A stretch of 50,088 bases of DNA from NCBI GenBank assembly GCA_947628315.1, contig CANQZJ010000012.1, forward strand, positions 1 to 50,088, given 5' to 3'. Origin of the DNA: an uncultured Oscillospiraceae bacterium. GTDB lineage: Bacteria > Bacillota > Clostridia > Oscillospirales > Oscillospiraceae. The notes below the pieces were generated by a model. That model worked only from the letters and a program-made list of their open reading frames with translations. It made no database searches and was not told the DNA's origin. This document shows positions 15,203-23,169 of the stretch, piece by piece (position 1 is the stretch's first letter; each line of letters opens with the position of its first letter). Made by a program: the position numbers and the translations under genes.

Positions 15203-15700
15203 ATGAGAGAGATCCCATTCAACATCCGGGCGAAGCTCGGCAGCGCCCCTGAAGTCCTCTCCTACATCGACCGCCTGCAGGCCACGATAGACAGCCTGCA
15301 GAAAGAGGTCGAGTGGAAGGACAAGGTCATCGACCTGATGCAGCGGTTGGAACAGGAAGCCCGGAAAACCGCCAAAGACGCGACCATCATGAATGAAACC
15401 GCCATCATGGCCCTGCACAACGCCACGGAGAAGATCAAGAGCCTGTGCGCCGATCTTCAGGATATGCGGAACAGAGAAGGAGATGGCGGCTGGGTGCCCG
15501 TGGAGCGCGAAGTCCCGGCCAGCGATGAAGATGTGCTGTTCGTGCTGACCGGCGGAGACCGGCCAATAAAGTCCGGCATTCGTGTCGAGAATGGCCGCTG
15601 GTGGACTGGCGGAGAATGGTACGAGGCCAACGAGGTGAGCCATTGGAGGCGGCTGCCGGAGAAGCCCGGAGGGGGTGAATGCAAAGATGCAGACCTATAA
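15203..15700 (+). CDS. Coiled coil with C-terminal DUF551
   Basis: This 165-residue protein has a long coiled coil (about residues 18-90, SYIDRLQATIDSLQKEVEW). A C-terminal DUF551 follows: GWVPVEREVPASDEDVLFVL, then RWWTGGEWYEANEVSHWRRL. DUF551 is common in phage genomes and has no known function. The protein probably multimerises through its coiled coil. Confidence 0.75.
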   Translation: MREIPFNIRAKLGSAPEVLSYIDRLQATIDSLQKEVEWKDKVIDLMQRLEQEARKTAKDATIMNETAIMALHNATEKIKSLCADLQDMRNREGDGGWVPVEREVPASDEDVLFVLTGGDRPIKSGIRVENGRWWTGGEWYEANEVSHWRRLPEKPGGGECKDADL

Positions 15701-15911
15701 CCCCATCCAGGCATCCATCGCCCAGGCACACTTCTGCGTCAGCCGGGGGTACCCGAATTTTACGCCACCCGGAGGAAGCTGCCCCTGCGGCGTGAACATC
15801 TACCAGGAACACCGATGGCCGGACGGCCACATTACCGGGATCTCCGTGGAGCGGGCGGGCAAGGGCCTCATCACCGCCTGCCCGCACTGCCACAGGACGT
15901 TCTGCGACTGA
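15687..15911 (+). CDS. Small Cys/His protein, unknown
   Basis: This 74-residue protein is read from ATG 15687, nine bases after a GGAGG-type site at the end of the upstream gene. Two Cys pairs (GGSCPCGVN and TACPHCHRTFC) suggest a zinc fold. No family recognised. Confidence 0.65.
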   Translation: MQTYNPIQASIAQAHFCVSRGYPNFTPPGGSCPCGVNIYQEHRWPDGHITGISVERAGKGLITACPHCHRTFCD

Positions 15912-15929
15912 CAGAAAGGAAGGAATGAA

Positions 15930-16184
15930 ATGACAACCTGCAGAGGATGCGGAAAGCCCATCAAATGGATCAGAACCCCCGGCGGCAAGAGAATGCCGGT
16001 TGACCCGGAGCAAGTGACCTATTGGAACACCCCGGACGGGAAGGAGCGGATCGTCACCCCAAACGGAGAGGTGCTCCCCTGCGAGATCCCGGAGAGCAAA
16101 GACCACCTGCGCCGGGTGACCGGCATCGGATACATCCCCCACTGGGCCACCTGCCCGCAGGCGGACAAGTTCAAGAAAGGGTGA
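15930..16184 (+). CDS. Small zinc-ribbon-like protein, unknown
   Basis: This 84-residue protein starts at ATG 15930 after AAAGGAAGGA. The opening TTCRGCGKPIKWIRTPGGK and KRMPVDPE resemble small phage proteins with one Cys pair near the N-terminus and another Cys late (HWATCPQ). Probably a metal-stabilised fold; function unknown. Confidence 0.65.
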   Translation: MTTCRGCGKPIKWIRTPGGKRMPVDPEQVTYWNTPDGKERIVTPNGEVLPCEIPESKDHLRRVTGIGYIPHWATCPQADKFKKG

Positions 16185-16190
16185 AACGGA

Positions 16191-16391
16191 ATGAGCAGCT
16201 GCCCAAAGACCTGCCCCCACTTCGGGAAATGCCTCGCCTGTGAGCGGAGCGAAATCAAGCGGGGCCTCGTGATCCGCTGCAAGGCCGGAGACCGGCGAGG
16301 CCCGCACAGCCGATGCTTCCGCTGCCTGAAGCAAGGAAACTGCAAAAGGAGGAACGAACATGAACAGAACAGCCAACATCGCCCGGTTTGA
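16191..16391 (+). CDS. Small Cys-rich protein, unknown
   Basis: This 66-residue protein starts at ATG 16191. Seven cysteines (SSCPKTCPHFGKCLACE, then RCFRCLKQGNC) indicate a zinc-bound mini-protein. It overlaps the HD gene start by 32 bp. Function unknown. Confidence 0.6.
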   Translation: MSSCPKTCPHFGKCLACERSEIKRGLVIRCKAGDRRGPHSRCFRCLKQGNCKRRNEHEQNSQHRPV

Positions 16392-17094
16392 GGCGGAGCT
16401 CGGAAAGGTCAGCCGCCCCGGCCTCGATAAGCTCTTGGAGTTCATCCGGCGGAGCGATTTCTACAAGGCCCCGGCCAGCACGAAGTACCACCTTTCCTGC
16501 GAGGGCGGCCTCCTTCAGCACAGCCTCAACGTGCTGGATGCCCTGCGGTGCCTTTTGACCGCCAAAGATGAGGAAGGAAGCGAATGGTTCTACATCGTGG
16601 CGGGCCGCCCCGTGGCCACCGTCCCGGATGAGAGCGTGATCATCGCCGCCCTGCTCCATGACATCTGCAAGACGCACTTCTACGTCGCCAGCACCCGGAA
16701 CGTGAAGAACGAAAAGACCGGCAAGTGGGAGAAGGTGCCATGCTACGCGGTGGATGACAAGATGCCGCTGGGACACGGGGCCAAAAGCGCCATGATCGTG
16801 AAGCAGTACATGGAGATCACCACGCAGGAAATGTACGCCATCTGGTGGCACATGGGATTTACAGACACCGCCAGCACCGACACCCTGACCCTCAGTCAAG
16901 CCATTGACAAGTACCCCTTCATCTGGGCGCTCCACACCGCCGACATGATGGCCTCCCACTTCATGGAGGACACCATCGGCAACCTGGCGAAATTCGCGGA
17001 CAGCCCCGCCGGAGCCGCAGCCGCAGAACCGGCCTCCGCCCCGGCCAGCGCCCCGCAGTTCGAGGATGCCCCGGCCATCGGAGCCGGAGCCTGA
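16360..17094 (+). CDS. HD-domain phosphohydrolase
   Basis: This 244-residue protein has an HD fold in residues about 40-195: EGGLLQHSLNVLDALR supplies the first His, ALLHDICKTHFYV the HD pair, and later PLGHGAKSAM, WWHMGF and ALHTADMMAS the remaining likely metal ligands. The family hydrolyses nucleotides or cyclic nucleotides; the substrate cannot be inferred. The C-terminal 30 residues are an Ala/Pro/Glu-rich tail. In phage early operons HD proteins may adjust nucleotide pools or counter signalling-based defence; both ideas are inference. Confidence 0.85.
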   Translation: MNRTANIARFEAELGKVSRPGLDKLLEFIRRSDFYKAPASTKYHLSCEGGLLQHSLNVLDALRCLLTAKDEEGSEWFYIVAGRPVATVPDESVIIAALLHDICKTHFYVASTRNVKNEKTGKWEKVPCYAVDDKMPLGHGAKSAMIVKQYMEITTQEMYAIWWHMGFTDTASTDTLTLSQAIDKYPFIWALHTADMMASHFMEDTIGNLAKFADSPAGAAAAEPASAPASAPQFEDAPAIGAGA

Positions 17095-17109
17095 CGGGAG
17101 GCGAAAGAC

Positions 17110-17253
17110 ATGGTGCAGATCGCTGACATTTTGGAGCTGGTGGCCGCCGCCCTGTGGCTGGGCCTCGGCGTTTACCTCGCCCGCCGGAGCCGTGCGCTCC
17201 TTCGCCGCCTGGACACCGTGGTGTCGGAGCTGGAGAGGGACGTGTACCGATGA
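17110..17253 (+). CDS. 47-residue single-pass membrane protein
   Basis: ATG 17110 follows GGGAGGCGAAAG. The protein is MVQIADILELVAAALWLGLG at its start, one membrane helix (about residues 8-24), then a basic segment and a short amphipathic tail. Its stop overlaps the ATG of the nuclease gene (ATGA). Too small for family assignment. Confidence 0.55.
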   Translation: MVQIADILELVAAALWLGLGVYLARRSRALLRRLDTVVSELERDVYR

Positions 17254-17579
17254 AAGCAGAGCCGGAGCACAAAGAGAGCTACTACCAGGCCCGCATCATC
17301 AAGTGGCTCAAGGACACCTACCCCGGAGCGTTCGTCTGGAAAGCCCAGGCGGGCCCGTACAGCAGACAGGGGATCCCGGACATTTGCGCGATCATCGGCG
17401 GTCACTTCTTCGGCTTCGAGGTGAAACGCCCGGAGAGCGGCAGGCTCTCCGCCGTCCAGGCCCAGACCATCAAACAGATCAACGCCGCCGGGGGCACGGC
17501 CCTCGTGGTCAGCTACCCGGCCCAGGTTCAGGAGGCAATCGAAAAATGGGAGACACGAAATACAAAGAAGGGGAACTGA
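17250..17579 (+). CDS. VRR-NUC domain nuclease
   Basis: This 109-residue protein is read from ATG 17250. It is a stand-alone VRR-NUC domain of the PD-(D/E)XK superfamily: ESYYQARIIKWLKDTYP, then GIPDICAIIGGHFFGFEVKR with the catalytic Asp, Glu and Lys, and Gln in RLSAVQAQTIKQI. Phage VRR-NUC proteins are thought to resolve branched DNA, typically acting beside helicases. The position just before the late genes suits processing of replicated DNA for packaging. Confidence 0.88.
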   Translation: MKAEPEHKESYYQARIIKWLKDTYPGAFVWKAQAGPYSRQGIPDICAIIGGHFFGFEVKRPESGRLSAVQAQTIKQINAAGGTALVVSYPAQVQEAIEKWETRNTKKGN

Positions 17580-17770
17580 TCATCTACCAGAACGGGGACA
17601 GCTTCGAGATCGGGAAGATCAAGAGGCTCACCCCAACCGGGGCCTTCGTTTTTTACCACAGCGGAGACACCGCAGCCAAAACCCCCTATGAGAACATCCA
17701 CAAGCTGGTGAACGCCTACACGATCACCGACACCGTCCTCGGAGGGTACGGCGATGGGGAAACAACGTAG
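17546..17770 (+). CDS. Small beta-rich protein, unknown
   Basis: This 74-residue protein is read from ATG 17546, ten bases after CAGGAGG. The sequence KEGELIIYQNGDSFEIGKIK, then GAFVFYHSGDTA, looks like a small beta barrel, similar to phage proteins seen beside ArpU-type regulators. No known activity. It overlaps both neighbours. Confidence 0.65.
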   Translation: MGDTKYKEGELIIYQNGDSFEIGKIKRLTPTGAFVFYHSGDTAAKTPYENIHKLVNAYTITDTVLGGYGDGETT

Positions 17771-18029
17771 GTACAGCCCGCTCAACAGCGCACAAGCCAC
17801 CGCCGTGGCGCAGATGGAAGTCCTGCCAACCTATGCCCTGGTGGCGGCCATGAACGGAATGAACGAAGTGCTCCGCCGGAGGGGCCAGCCCATCCGGGAC
17901 TGGGACGAAAAGGACAAGGTCATCCAGCAATTCAGCATCATCGGCGGAAAGGTGTACGCCCTGGCACCGAAGCCAAAATTGACGGAGGTACAAACCTATG
18001 GCGATGGAGATCAAAAACCGGGAGGATGA
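17754..18029 (+). CDS. Small early protein, unknown
   Basis: This 91-residue protein starts at ATG 17754, overlapping the previous gene. It is helical ([20 protein letters not shown]) with [11 protein letters not shown] and [10 protein letters not shown] near the end. No family recognised. It overlaps the late regulator, so its translation is probably coupled. Confidence 0.65.
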   Translation: MGKQRRYSPLNSAQATAVAQMEVLPTYALVAAMNGMNEVLRRRGQPIRDWDEKDKVIQQFSIIGGKVYALAPKPKLTEVQTYGDGDQKPGG

Positions 18030-18444
18030 GCGGACGGTGCTCAAACAATACCTGACCCGTTATTATCGCTCGAAAAAGAGGCAGGCCATCCTCGCGGAGC
18101 GCCTGCGTCAGCTTCGCCGCGATCTTCACCGCCAGAGTGCGGGGGATGTTTCGGAGGTTGAGGCCAGAATCCAGAAACAGGCGAGGAAAGCGGAGCGGAT
18201 TATTCTGGAGATCATGGACGTGATCGAGCTGCTCCCGGAGGAATCCACGGAGCGGATGATTTTAGAGCTCCGCCACATCGACTGCAAGTCCTGGAACGAA
18301 ATCCAGCGGACAGTCCACCTGACCCGCACCCCGTGCTATGACCACTACAACCGCGCACTGGACACCCTGCTCGAAGCCGAAGAAGTACACGCCGCACTCG
18401 CAAAGTTCCGGGCTTTTTCCAGCGGAAAAAACAGCGGTTTTTAA
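17998..18444 (+). CDS. ArpU/RinA-like late transcription regulator
   Basis: This 148-residue protein is a basic helical protein whose second half contains [20 protein letters not shown] and [20 protein letters not shown], a sigma-70 region-4-like helix-turn-helix as in ArpU, RinA and DUF1492 proteins. These activate late phage operons. It is the last early gene and lies directly before the noncoding region and the packaging genes, as expected. Confidence 0.75.
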   Translation: MAMEIKNREDERTVLKQYLTRYYRSKKRQAILAERLRQLRRDLHRQSAGDVSEVEARIQKQARKAERIILEIMDVIELLPEESTERMILELRHIDCKSWNEIQRTVHLTRTPCYDHYNRALDTLLEAEEVHAALAKFRAFSSGKNSGF

Positions 18445-19149
18445 GACCTCCCCAAGCGTGGACACCGCCGAAAAACAGCGCCCCTGTGTGGCCCTCGTAG
18501 GGCCAAAGAAGGGCATTCATAAAAGGGCACATAGGGGGCTGATTTAAAGAAATCGGCCCCCTATTTTACTGGCCCCATGGGGCCGGGATTTTTATTCAAC
18601 CCGGTTTAAAATGCAGGGCCACAGCGGAGCGCCCCTCCGTAGGAGCGCAGCTGCAAAAAGCCCCCGCTGTGAAGGGGGCCATGAAACAGGGGGTGTAGCA
18701 GGGGGCTTTATTTCAGAGGGGCCAGAAAACAGGGGCCACAGAACAAGCACCCCCATGCAGGCCCAGGGCAAGGGGGCACAGAAACAGTGAGCACAGGGGA
18801 ATAGCCAAAGAGACCACAGGGAAAAGGCACCCCCATAGGGGCATGGGTATAGGGCCCAGAGTTTTACAATGTCAGGACTCAAAAGGACTTTTTATTATGT
18901 TAATTTGTTTACAAGCAGCAAAGGGCAAGCTGCTCGTTCATTCCTTCCACCCTGGGCAGAGAGGGCCTGCGAGGCGATCAAAAGCTCTCTCTGCCAACGG
19001 GGCACACCCGGCGATGGCCGTAGGTACTACCGACACCCACCCCCTGACGCGGGGCGAGGAAGGCGCGATATTTTTTCGGATAAAATCGAAAAATTTTCCG
19101 GCGTTTCGTTACGCAAGCCCCCGTAGCTGAAGCCGAAGGAGGGCCAGAG
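18445..19149. other. Noncoding region before the packaging genes
   Basis: About 700 bp with no convincing gene. Besides the terminator it holds the perfect palindrome GGCCCCATGGGGCC (18571-18584), a GCCCCC/GGGGGC hairpin near 18660-18682, and many short G-rich units (ACAGGGG, GGGGCCA; GCACCCCCAT twice). An AT-rich patch near 18885-18912 and another near 19069-19100 follow. Candidate roles are the late promoter with the regulator's binding site and a cos/pac packaging site, as it precedes the terminase block. None is proven. Confidence 0.5.
18531..18564 (+). terminator. Early operon terminator
   Basis: A 15-bp stem (ATAGGGGGC pairing with GCCCCCTAT, extended inward with one wobble) around an AAAG loop, followed by TTTACT. 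It lies about 90 bases after the late regulator and probably ends early transcription. Confidence 0.8.
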
Positions 19150-20481
19150 ATGCAATTCGAGCGGAGAAAACTCGCGGACTTGAAGCCCGCTGAATACAAT
19201 CCCAGAAAGCAGCTGACCCCGGAGGACAAGGAGTACCAGGACATCAAACGCTCCATCCTGGAGTTCGGCTACGCGGATCCCATCGTGATCAACTGGGATG
19301 GCACCATCATCAAGGGGCACCAGCGCCGGACGGTGATGATGGATCTCGGATACGAGGAAGCAGACGTCATCGTCCTGGACATCCGGGACAAGACCAAAGA
19401 GAAAGCCCTGAACACCGCCCTCAACAAAATCACCGGCAAGTGGGATAACCAGCTTTTGAAAGACCTTCTGGTGGAGCTCGACCTCGAAGGGTACGACTTC
19501 AGCGTGACCGGCTTTCAACGGACAGACCTGGAGGATTTGATCCAGCTGACAGACGTTCCCCCGGAGGCCCAGGATGATGGCTTCGACCCCGATGCAGAGG
19601 CGGAGAAGATCGCGGAGCCGGTCAGCAAGCTCGGCTCCATCTGGTGGCTGGAGCGGCATCGGCTCATGTGCGGAGACGCAACCGACCCCGATGACGTGGC
19701 CCAGCTCCTGGGCGGAGAGAAGCTCGACCTGGTGATCACCGACCCGCCCTACAACGTGGACTACGGCGAAAAGACGGAGCACCTGGCAAAGAACGGGTAC
19801 GGGAAAGCGATGGCCAGCATCGAGAACGACAAGATGGACACCGCCAGTTTTTACGGTTTCCTCCTGGCGTCGTTTCGGAATTTCAACGAAGCCATGAGGC
19901 CCGGAGCCGCCATCTACGTTTTCCACGCCGAAAGCACCGGCCTGCAGTTCCGGCAGGCATATGCGGACGCAGGGCTGAAGCTCTCCCAATGCCTGGTCTG
20001 GGAGAAAAACGCCTTCGTCATGGGCCGGAGCGATTACCAGTGGAGGCATGAGCCCATCCTCTACGGCTGGAAGGAAGGGGCCGCCCATTATTTTGTGAAC
20101 GACCGAACGCAGGACACGGTCATGTTGGAGGACAACCTCGACCTCAAGGCCATGAAGAAGCAAGAGCTCCTGGCCCTCATCGATAAGATCTTCCGGGATT
20201 ACAAAGACCAAACCAGCGTCCTCTTCGAGAACAAGCCCACCCGGAACGCCCTGCACCCGACCATGAAGCCCGTCCCTCTGGTGGGCCGTTTGATGAACAA
20301 CTCCAGCAGGCCGGGATGGGCCGTCGGTGACTTCTTCGGAGGAAGCGGGACAACCCTCATCGCGGCGGAGCAGCTGGGCCGGACAGCCTACATCATGGAG
20401 TACGACCCCCGCAACACCGACGTGATCGTCCACCGCTGGGAGCAGCTCACCGGCAAAAAGGCGGTGCTTGCCAATGGCTAA
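19150..20481 (+). CDS. ParB-like nuclease domain fused to DNA methyltransferase
   Basis: This 443-residue protein starts at ATG 19150 behind AGGAGG. Residues about 1-85 are a ParB/sulfiredoxin-like domain (KLADLKPAEYNPRK, DPIVINWDGTIIKGHQRR). The rest is a beta-class amino-methyltransferase: DLVITDPPYNVDYG (motif IV, about residues 192-205), then motif I near the end (VGDFFGGSGTTLIAAEQLGR), with HPTMKPVPLVGRL between. DPPYN chemistry targets adenine N6 or cytosine N4. No restriction enzyme is next to it, so it is a solitary phage methylase, likely protecting or marking DNA near packaging. Confidence 0.92.
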   Translation: MQFERRKLADLKPAEYNPRKQLTPEDKEYQDIKRSILEFGYADPIVINWDGTIIKGHQRRTVMMDLGYEEADVIVLDIRDKTKEKALNTALNKITGKWDNQLLKDLLVELDLEGYDFSVTGFQRTDLEDLIQLTDVPPEAQDDGFDPDAEAEKIAEPVSKLGSIWWLERHRLMCGDATDPDDVAQLLGGEKLDLVITDPPYNVDYGEKTEHLAKNGYGKAMASIENDKMDTASFYGFLLASFRNFNEAMRPGAAIYVFHAESTGLQFRQAYADAGLKLSQCLVWEKNAFVMGRSDYQWRHEPILYGWKEGAAHYFVNDRTQDTVMLEDNLDLKAMKKQELLALIDKIFRDYKDQTSVLFENKPTRNALHPTMKPVPLVGRLMNNSSRPGWAVGDFFGGSGTTLIAAEQLGRTAYIMEYDPRNTDVIVHRWEQLTGKKAVLANG

Positions 20482-20530
20482 CCGCCAGAGGACAGCGAAA
20501 TGACCACCGAAGATTTGACCCTTGAATTGC

Positions 20531-20541
20531 GGGGGGGGGGG
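20531..20541 (+). repeat. Poly-G tract (11 G) at the terminase small-subunit start
   Basis: Eleven consecutive G lie between a well-placed ATG at 20500 (with AGAGGA upstream) and the main terminase frame. Adding one G would give one continuous protein beginning MTTEDLTLELRGG. Confidence 0.8.
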
Positions 20542-20549
20542 CGCTCTAT

Positions 20550-21101
20550 TTGGATAGCAACGGAAAAGTAGCAGGCGGCGGGTATTACCGGGTGGAGATC
20601 ATCGCCCAGCTTTTCGGGGTGACCGTCCGGCGCATCCAGCAGCTCACTCAGGAAGGAGTGCTGCCCACCACCGAAACCACAGAGGGGCGGCGCTACGACC
20701 TGGTGCCCACGATCCAGAGCTACGTCAAGTACCTCTCCGACAAGGCATACGGGAAGAACCGCTCCGAAAAGGAGAGCGAACTCCGCGAACAAAAGATGCA
20801 GGCGGACATCGCCCTGAAGGAGAGCCAGGGGGAGCTCCACCGTTTGCGGACGGAGATCGCCGCCGGGAAGTACATCTCCGTGGAGGAAGTGACGCTCGAT
20901 TACACCCGGTTCTTCGTTACGTTTAAGAACTTCGCCATGGCCATCCCGGCCAGGGTGTCGGACATGATCAGCGGCTACGTCGACCCCGTGGAGACCCGGA
21001 GGATTGAGAAAACGCTCCAACAGGAAGTGCGCCGGATCCTGACGGCCTTCGTGGTGGCAGGCGTGACAGAGGCGGAGGATAACGATGGCAAGAAAAAGTA
21101 G
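20550..21101 (+). CDS. Terminase small subunit (Nu1-like)
   Basis: The uninterrupted frame starts at TTG 20550 and gives 183 residues. An N-terminal winged helix (YYRVEIIAQLFGVTVRRIQQ, then EGVLPTTETTEGRRYDL) matches Nu1-type terminase small subunits. A coiled coil (KSEKESELREQKM-like region) and a helical C-terminus (VDPVETRRIEKTLQQEVRRI) follow. It recognises the packaging site and recruits the large subunit. The true start may be ATG 20500: the two frames meet at a G11 tract and are one base out of register. TTG 20550 has no ribosome site. Confidence 0.85.
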   Translation: MDSNGKVAGGGYYRVEIIAQLFGVTVRRIQQLTQEGVLPTTETTEGRRYDLVPTIQSYVKYLSDKAYGKNRSEKESELREQKMQADIALKESQGELHRLRTEIAAGKYISVEEVTLDYTRFFVTFKNFAMAIPARVSDMISGYVDPVETRRIEKTLQQEVRRILTAFVVAGVTEAEDNDGKKK

Positions 21102-22929
21102 GGGCCTCCGTTTTCGCAGGTACAAGGTCGCCGCCTACCAAAAGCAAGCCCTCGCCGCCCTTCAGCCGCCGGACGATATGACCACATCCGAATGGGCTGA
21201 ACGGTTCCGCATCCTCTCCAACAATGCAAACCCAGGCCCATGGAGGAACGAAAAGACCCCCTACCTCGTGGGCATCATGGATGAGCTCTGCAATTACGAG
21301 ACCGAAGAAGTCATCTTTGTGAAGCCCACCCAGGTGGGAGGCACCGAAACGATTTTGAACAGCATCGGCAGGATCATCCAGCAAGACCCCGCCCCGACCA
21401 TGGTGGTCTACCCCTCGGATACCCTGGGGGAGAGCGTCAAGAAAAACCGCATCGACCCGATGATCAAGGCAACGTCGGAGCTGAAGCGCCGGTACCACGA
21501 AAGCGATTCCTCCCTTTCGGAGCTGCAGTTCGATGGGATGTACATGGTGATCGTCGGATCCAACAGCCCGTCGCAGCTGGCAAGCCGCCCCATCCGAAAC
21601 CTTTTTCTTGATGAGGTGGACAAGTACCCCGGAGCTTCGAAAAAAGAATCCGACCCGATCTCCCTGGCCAGAGAGCGAACAAAGACCTTCCGCAACAAGA
21701 AGATCATGATGACCTCCACCCCGACGCTCAAGACCGGCCACATTTGGAAAGCCATGGAGGAAGCCGATGAGATCAGGCACTACTTCGTGCCCTGCCCGCA
21801 CTGCGGGGAGTTCATCGAGCTGAAATGGGCGCAGATCAAATTCCCGAACGAAGAAGGGATGACCTACGCAGACCGGGCGGAGTTCGCGGTTTACGTCTGC
21901 CAGGAATGCGGGGCGATCATCACCGACCGCCACAAGCCGGAGATGCTCCGCCTGGGGGAATGGCGGACAGTCAGCAAGCAGACCCAATTCCCCCGAAAGA
22001 TCGCCTTCTGGATCAACACGCTGTACTCCCCCTTCGTCCGTTTTTCAGAGGTGGCCAGGGCATTCCTCACCAGCAAGGATGACCCGGATCTCTTTCAGAA
22101 TTTCACGAACAGCTGGCTGGCGGAGCCCTGGGAGGACACGAAGCTCAAGACCAACGCCGACCTCGTGCTGGAGAGGCAAACCAGCCTGCCGGAGTTCACC
22201 GTCCCGAAGTGGGCCAAAATTCTGACCGCCGGAATCGACGTGCAGGAAACCAGCGTGTACTACGTCATCCGGGCCTGGGGCAATTACCTCACGTCCCAAA
22301 AGATAACCAGCGGGCAGGCGTTCAACTTCGCAGAGATCGAGCGGATCATGAACCTGCAGTACGCCAGAGAAGAAACCGGGGAGCTCCTGGTGGTGTCCCT
22401 GGCCCTCATGGACAGCGGTGACAACACCGACGTGGTCTACGACTTCTGCGCTGACAACGCGGACTGGGCGATGCCCAGCAAGGGGGCCAGCCACCCCATG
22501 GATACACACTTCCGGCTGTCGAAGGTGAACAAGATCGACAGCAAAGCCTACGGGATGCAGCTGGTGATCATCGACACCGGCAAGTACAAGGACATGATTG
22601 CAGGCCGCATGAGGAAGAAGAACGGAACCGGGAGCTGGATGGTTCACAAGGGCTGCGACCGGGAATACGCGGAACAGGTTACGGCGGAGCACAAGGTCAA
22701 CGTCAAGAGCGGCCAGCGCACCGTCCAGCAATGGGTGCTCAAAAGCACCCATGCCGATAACCACTACCTGGACTGCGAGGTTTACGCCATGTGCGCCGCC
22801 GATATGCTCGGCGCTCGAACCTTCCACCTGCAGGACGTGGAGCTGCCGCCCAGGGCGGAGACCCCGCCGAAGGAGCAGGCCCCAACCCCGGAGGAAAACT
22901 GGATCGGCCAGAACGAAGGATGGCTATAG
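21085..22929 (+). CDS. Terminase large subunit, GpA family
   Basis: This 614-residue protein starts at ATG 21085, overlapping the small subunit. The ATPase part (to about 270) has FVKPTQVGGTE as Walker A near residues 74-84 and RNLFLDEVDKYPG as Walker B near 172-184. A zinc knuckle (CPHCGEF, CQECGAII) lies at about 235-280. The C-terminal half is the nuclease region (AGIDVQETSVYYVIRAWG; ALMDSGDNTDVVYDF). This is the lambda-GpA type that cuts and pumps DNA into proheads, consistent with cos-type packaging. Confidence 0.95.
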   Translation: MARKSRGLRFRRYKVAAYQKQALAALQPPDDMTTSEWAERFRILSNNANPGPWRNEKTPYLVGIMDELCNYETEEVIFVKPTQVGGTETILNSIGRIIQQDPAPTMVVYPSDTLGESVKKNRIDPMIKATSELKRRYHESDSSLSELQFDGMYMVIVGSNSPSQLASRPIRNLFLDEVDKYPGASKKESDPISLARERTKTFRNKKIMMTSTPTLKTGHIWKAMEEADEIRHYFVPCPHCGEFIELKWAQIKFPNEEGMTYADRAEFAVYVCQECGAIITDRHKPEMLRLGEWRTVSKQTQFPRKIAFWINTLYSPFVRFSEVARAFLTSKDDPDLFQNFTNSWLAEPWEDTKLKTNADLVLERQTSLPEFTVPKWAKILTAGIDVQETSVYYVIRAWGNYLTSQKITSGQAFNFAEIERIMNLQYAREETGELLVVSLALMDSGDNTDVVYDFCADNADWAMPSKGASHPMDTHFRLSKVNKIDSKAYGMQLVIIDTGKYKDMIAGRMRKKNGTGSWMVHKGCDREYAEQVTAEHKVNVKSGQRTVQQWVLKSTHADNHYLDCEVYAMCAADMLGARTFHLQDVELPPRAETPPKEQAPTPEENWIGQNEGWL

Positions 22930-22940
22930 GAGGGTAACGC

Positions 22941-23165
22941 ATGGAAAACGACTACACGCCACAGCAGCGGCTCACCGAAGTGAACAAGGCCATCCAGGCC
23001 GTCCTCCTCGGAGGCCAGAGCTACAAGATCGGATCCCGGAGCCTCACCAGGGCAGACCTGGCCCTGCTTCGGGCAATGCGGGACGATCTCGAAGCGCAGA
23101 TCGCCAGCGGGGAGAACAGCCACCTGCTGGACAGCACATACGTCGCATTTTTTGATGGGAGGTGA
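22941..23165 (+). CDS. gpW-like head-tail joining protein
   Basis: This 74-residue protein starts at ATG 22941 after GGAGGG. It is a helical hairpin-type sequence (TPQQRLTEVNKAIQAVLLGG; SLTRADLALLRAMRDDLE) typical of gpW/DUF6148 proteins, located exactly between terminase and portal as in lambda. It probably plugs or extends the portal ring. Confidence 0.8.
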   Translation: MENDYTPQQRLTEVNKAIQAVLLGGQSYKIGSRSLTRADLALLRAMRDDLEAQIASGENSHLLDSTYVAFFDGR

Positions 23166-23169
23166 CGGG

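Noticed and set aside
18592-19130. Several open frames of 85-96 codons in the noncoding block
   Set aside because: Low-complexity, no good ribosome sites, and conflicting frames. Treated as noncoding.
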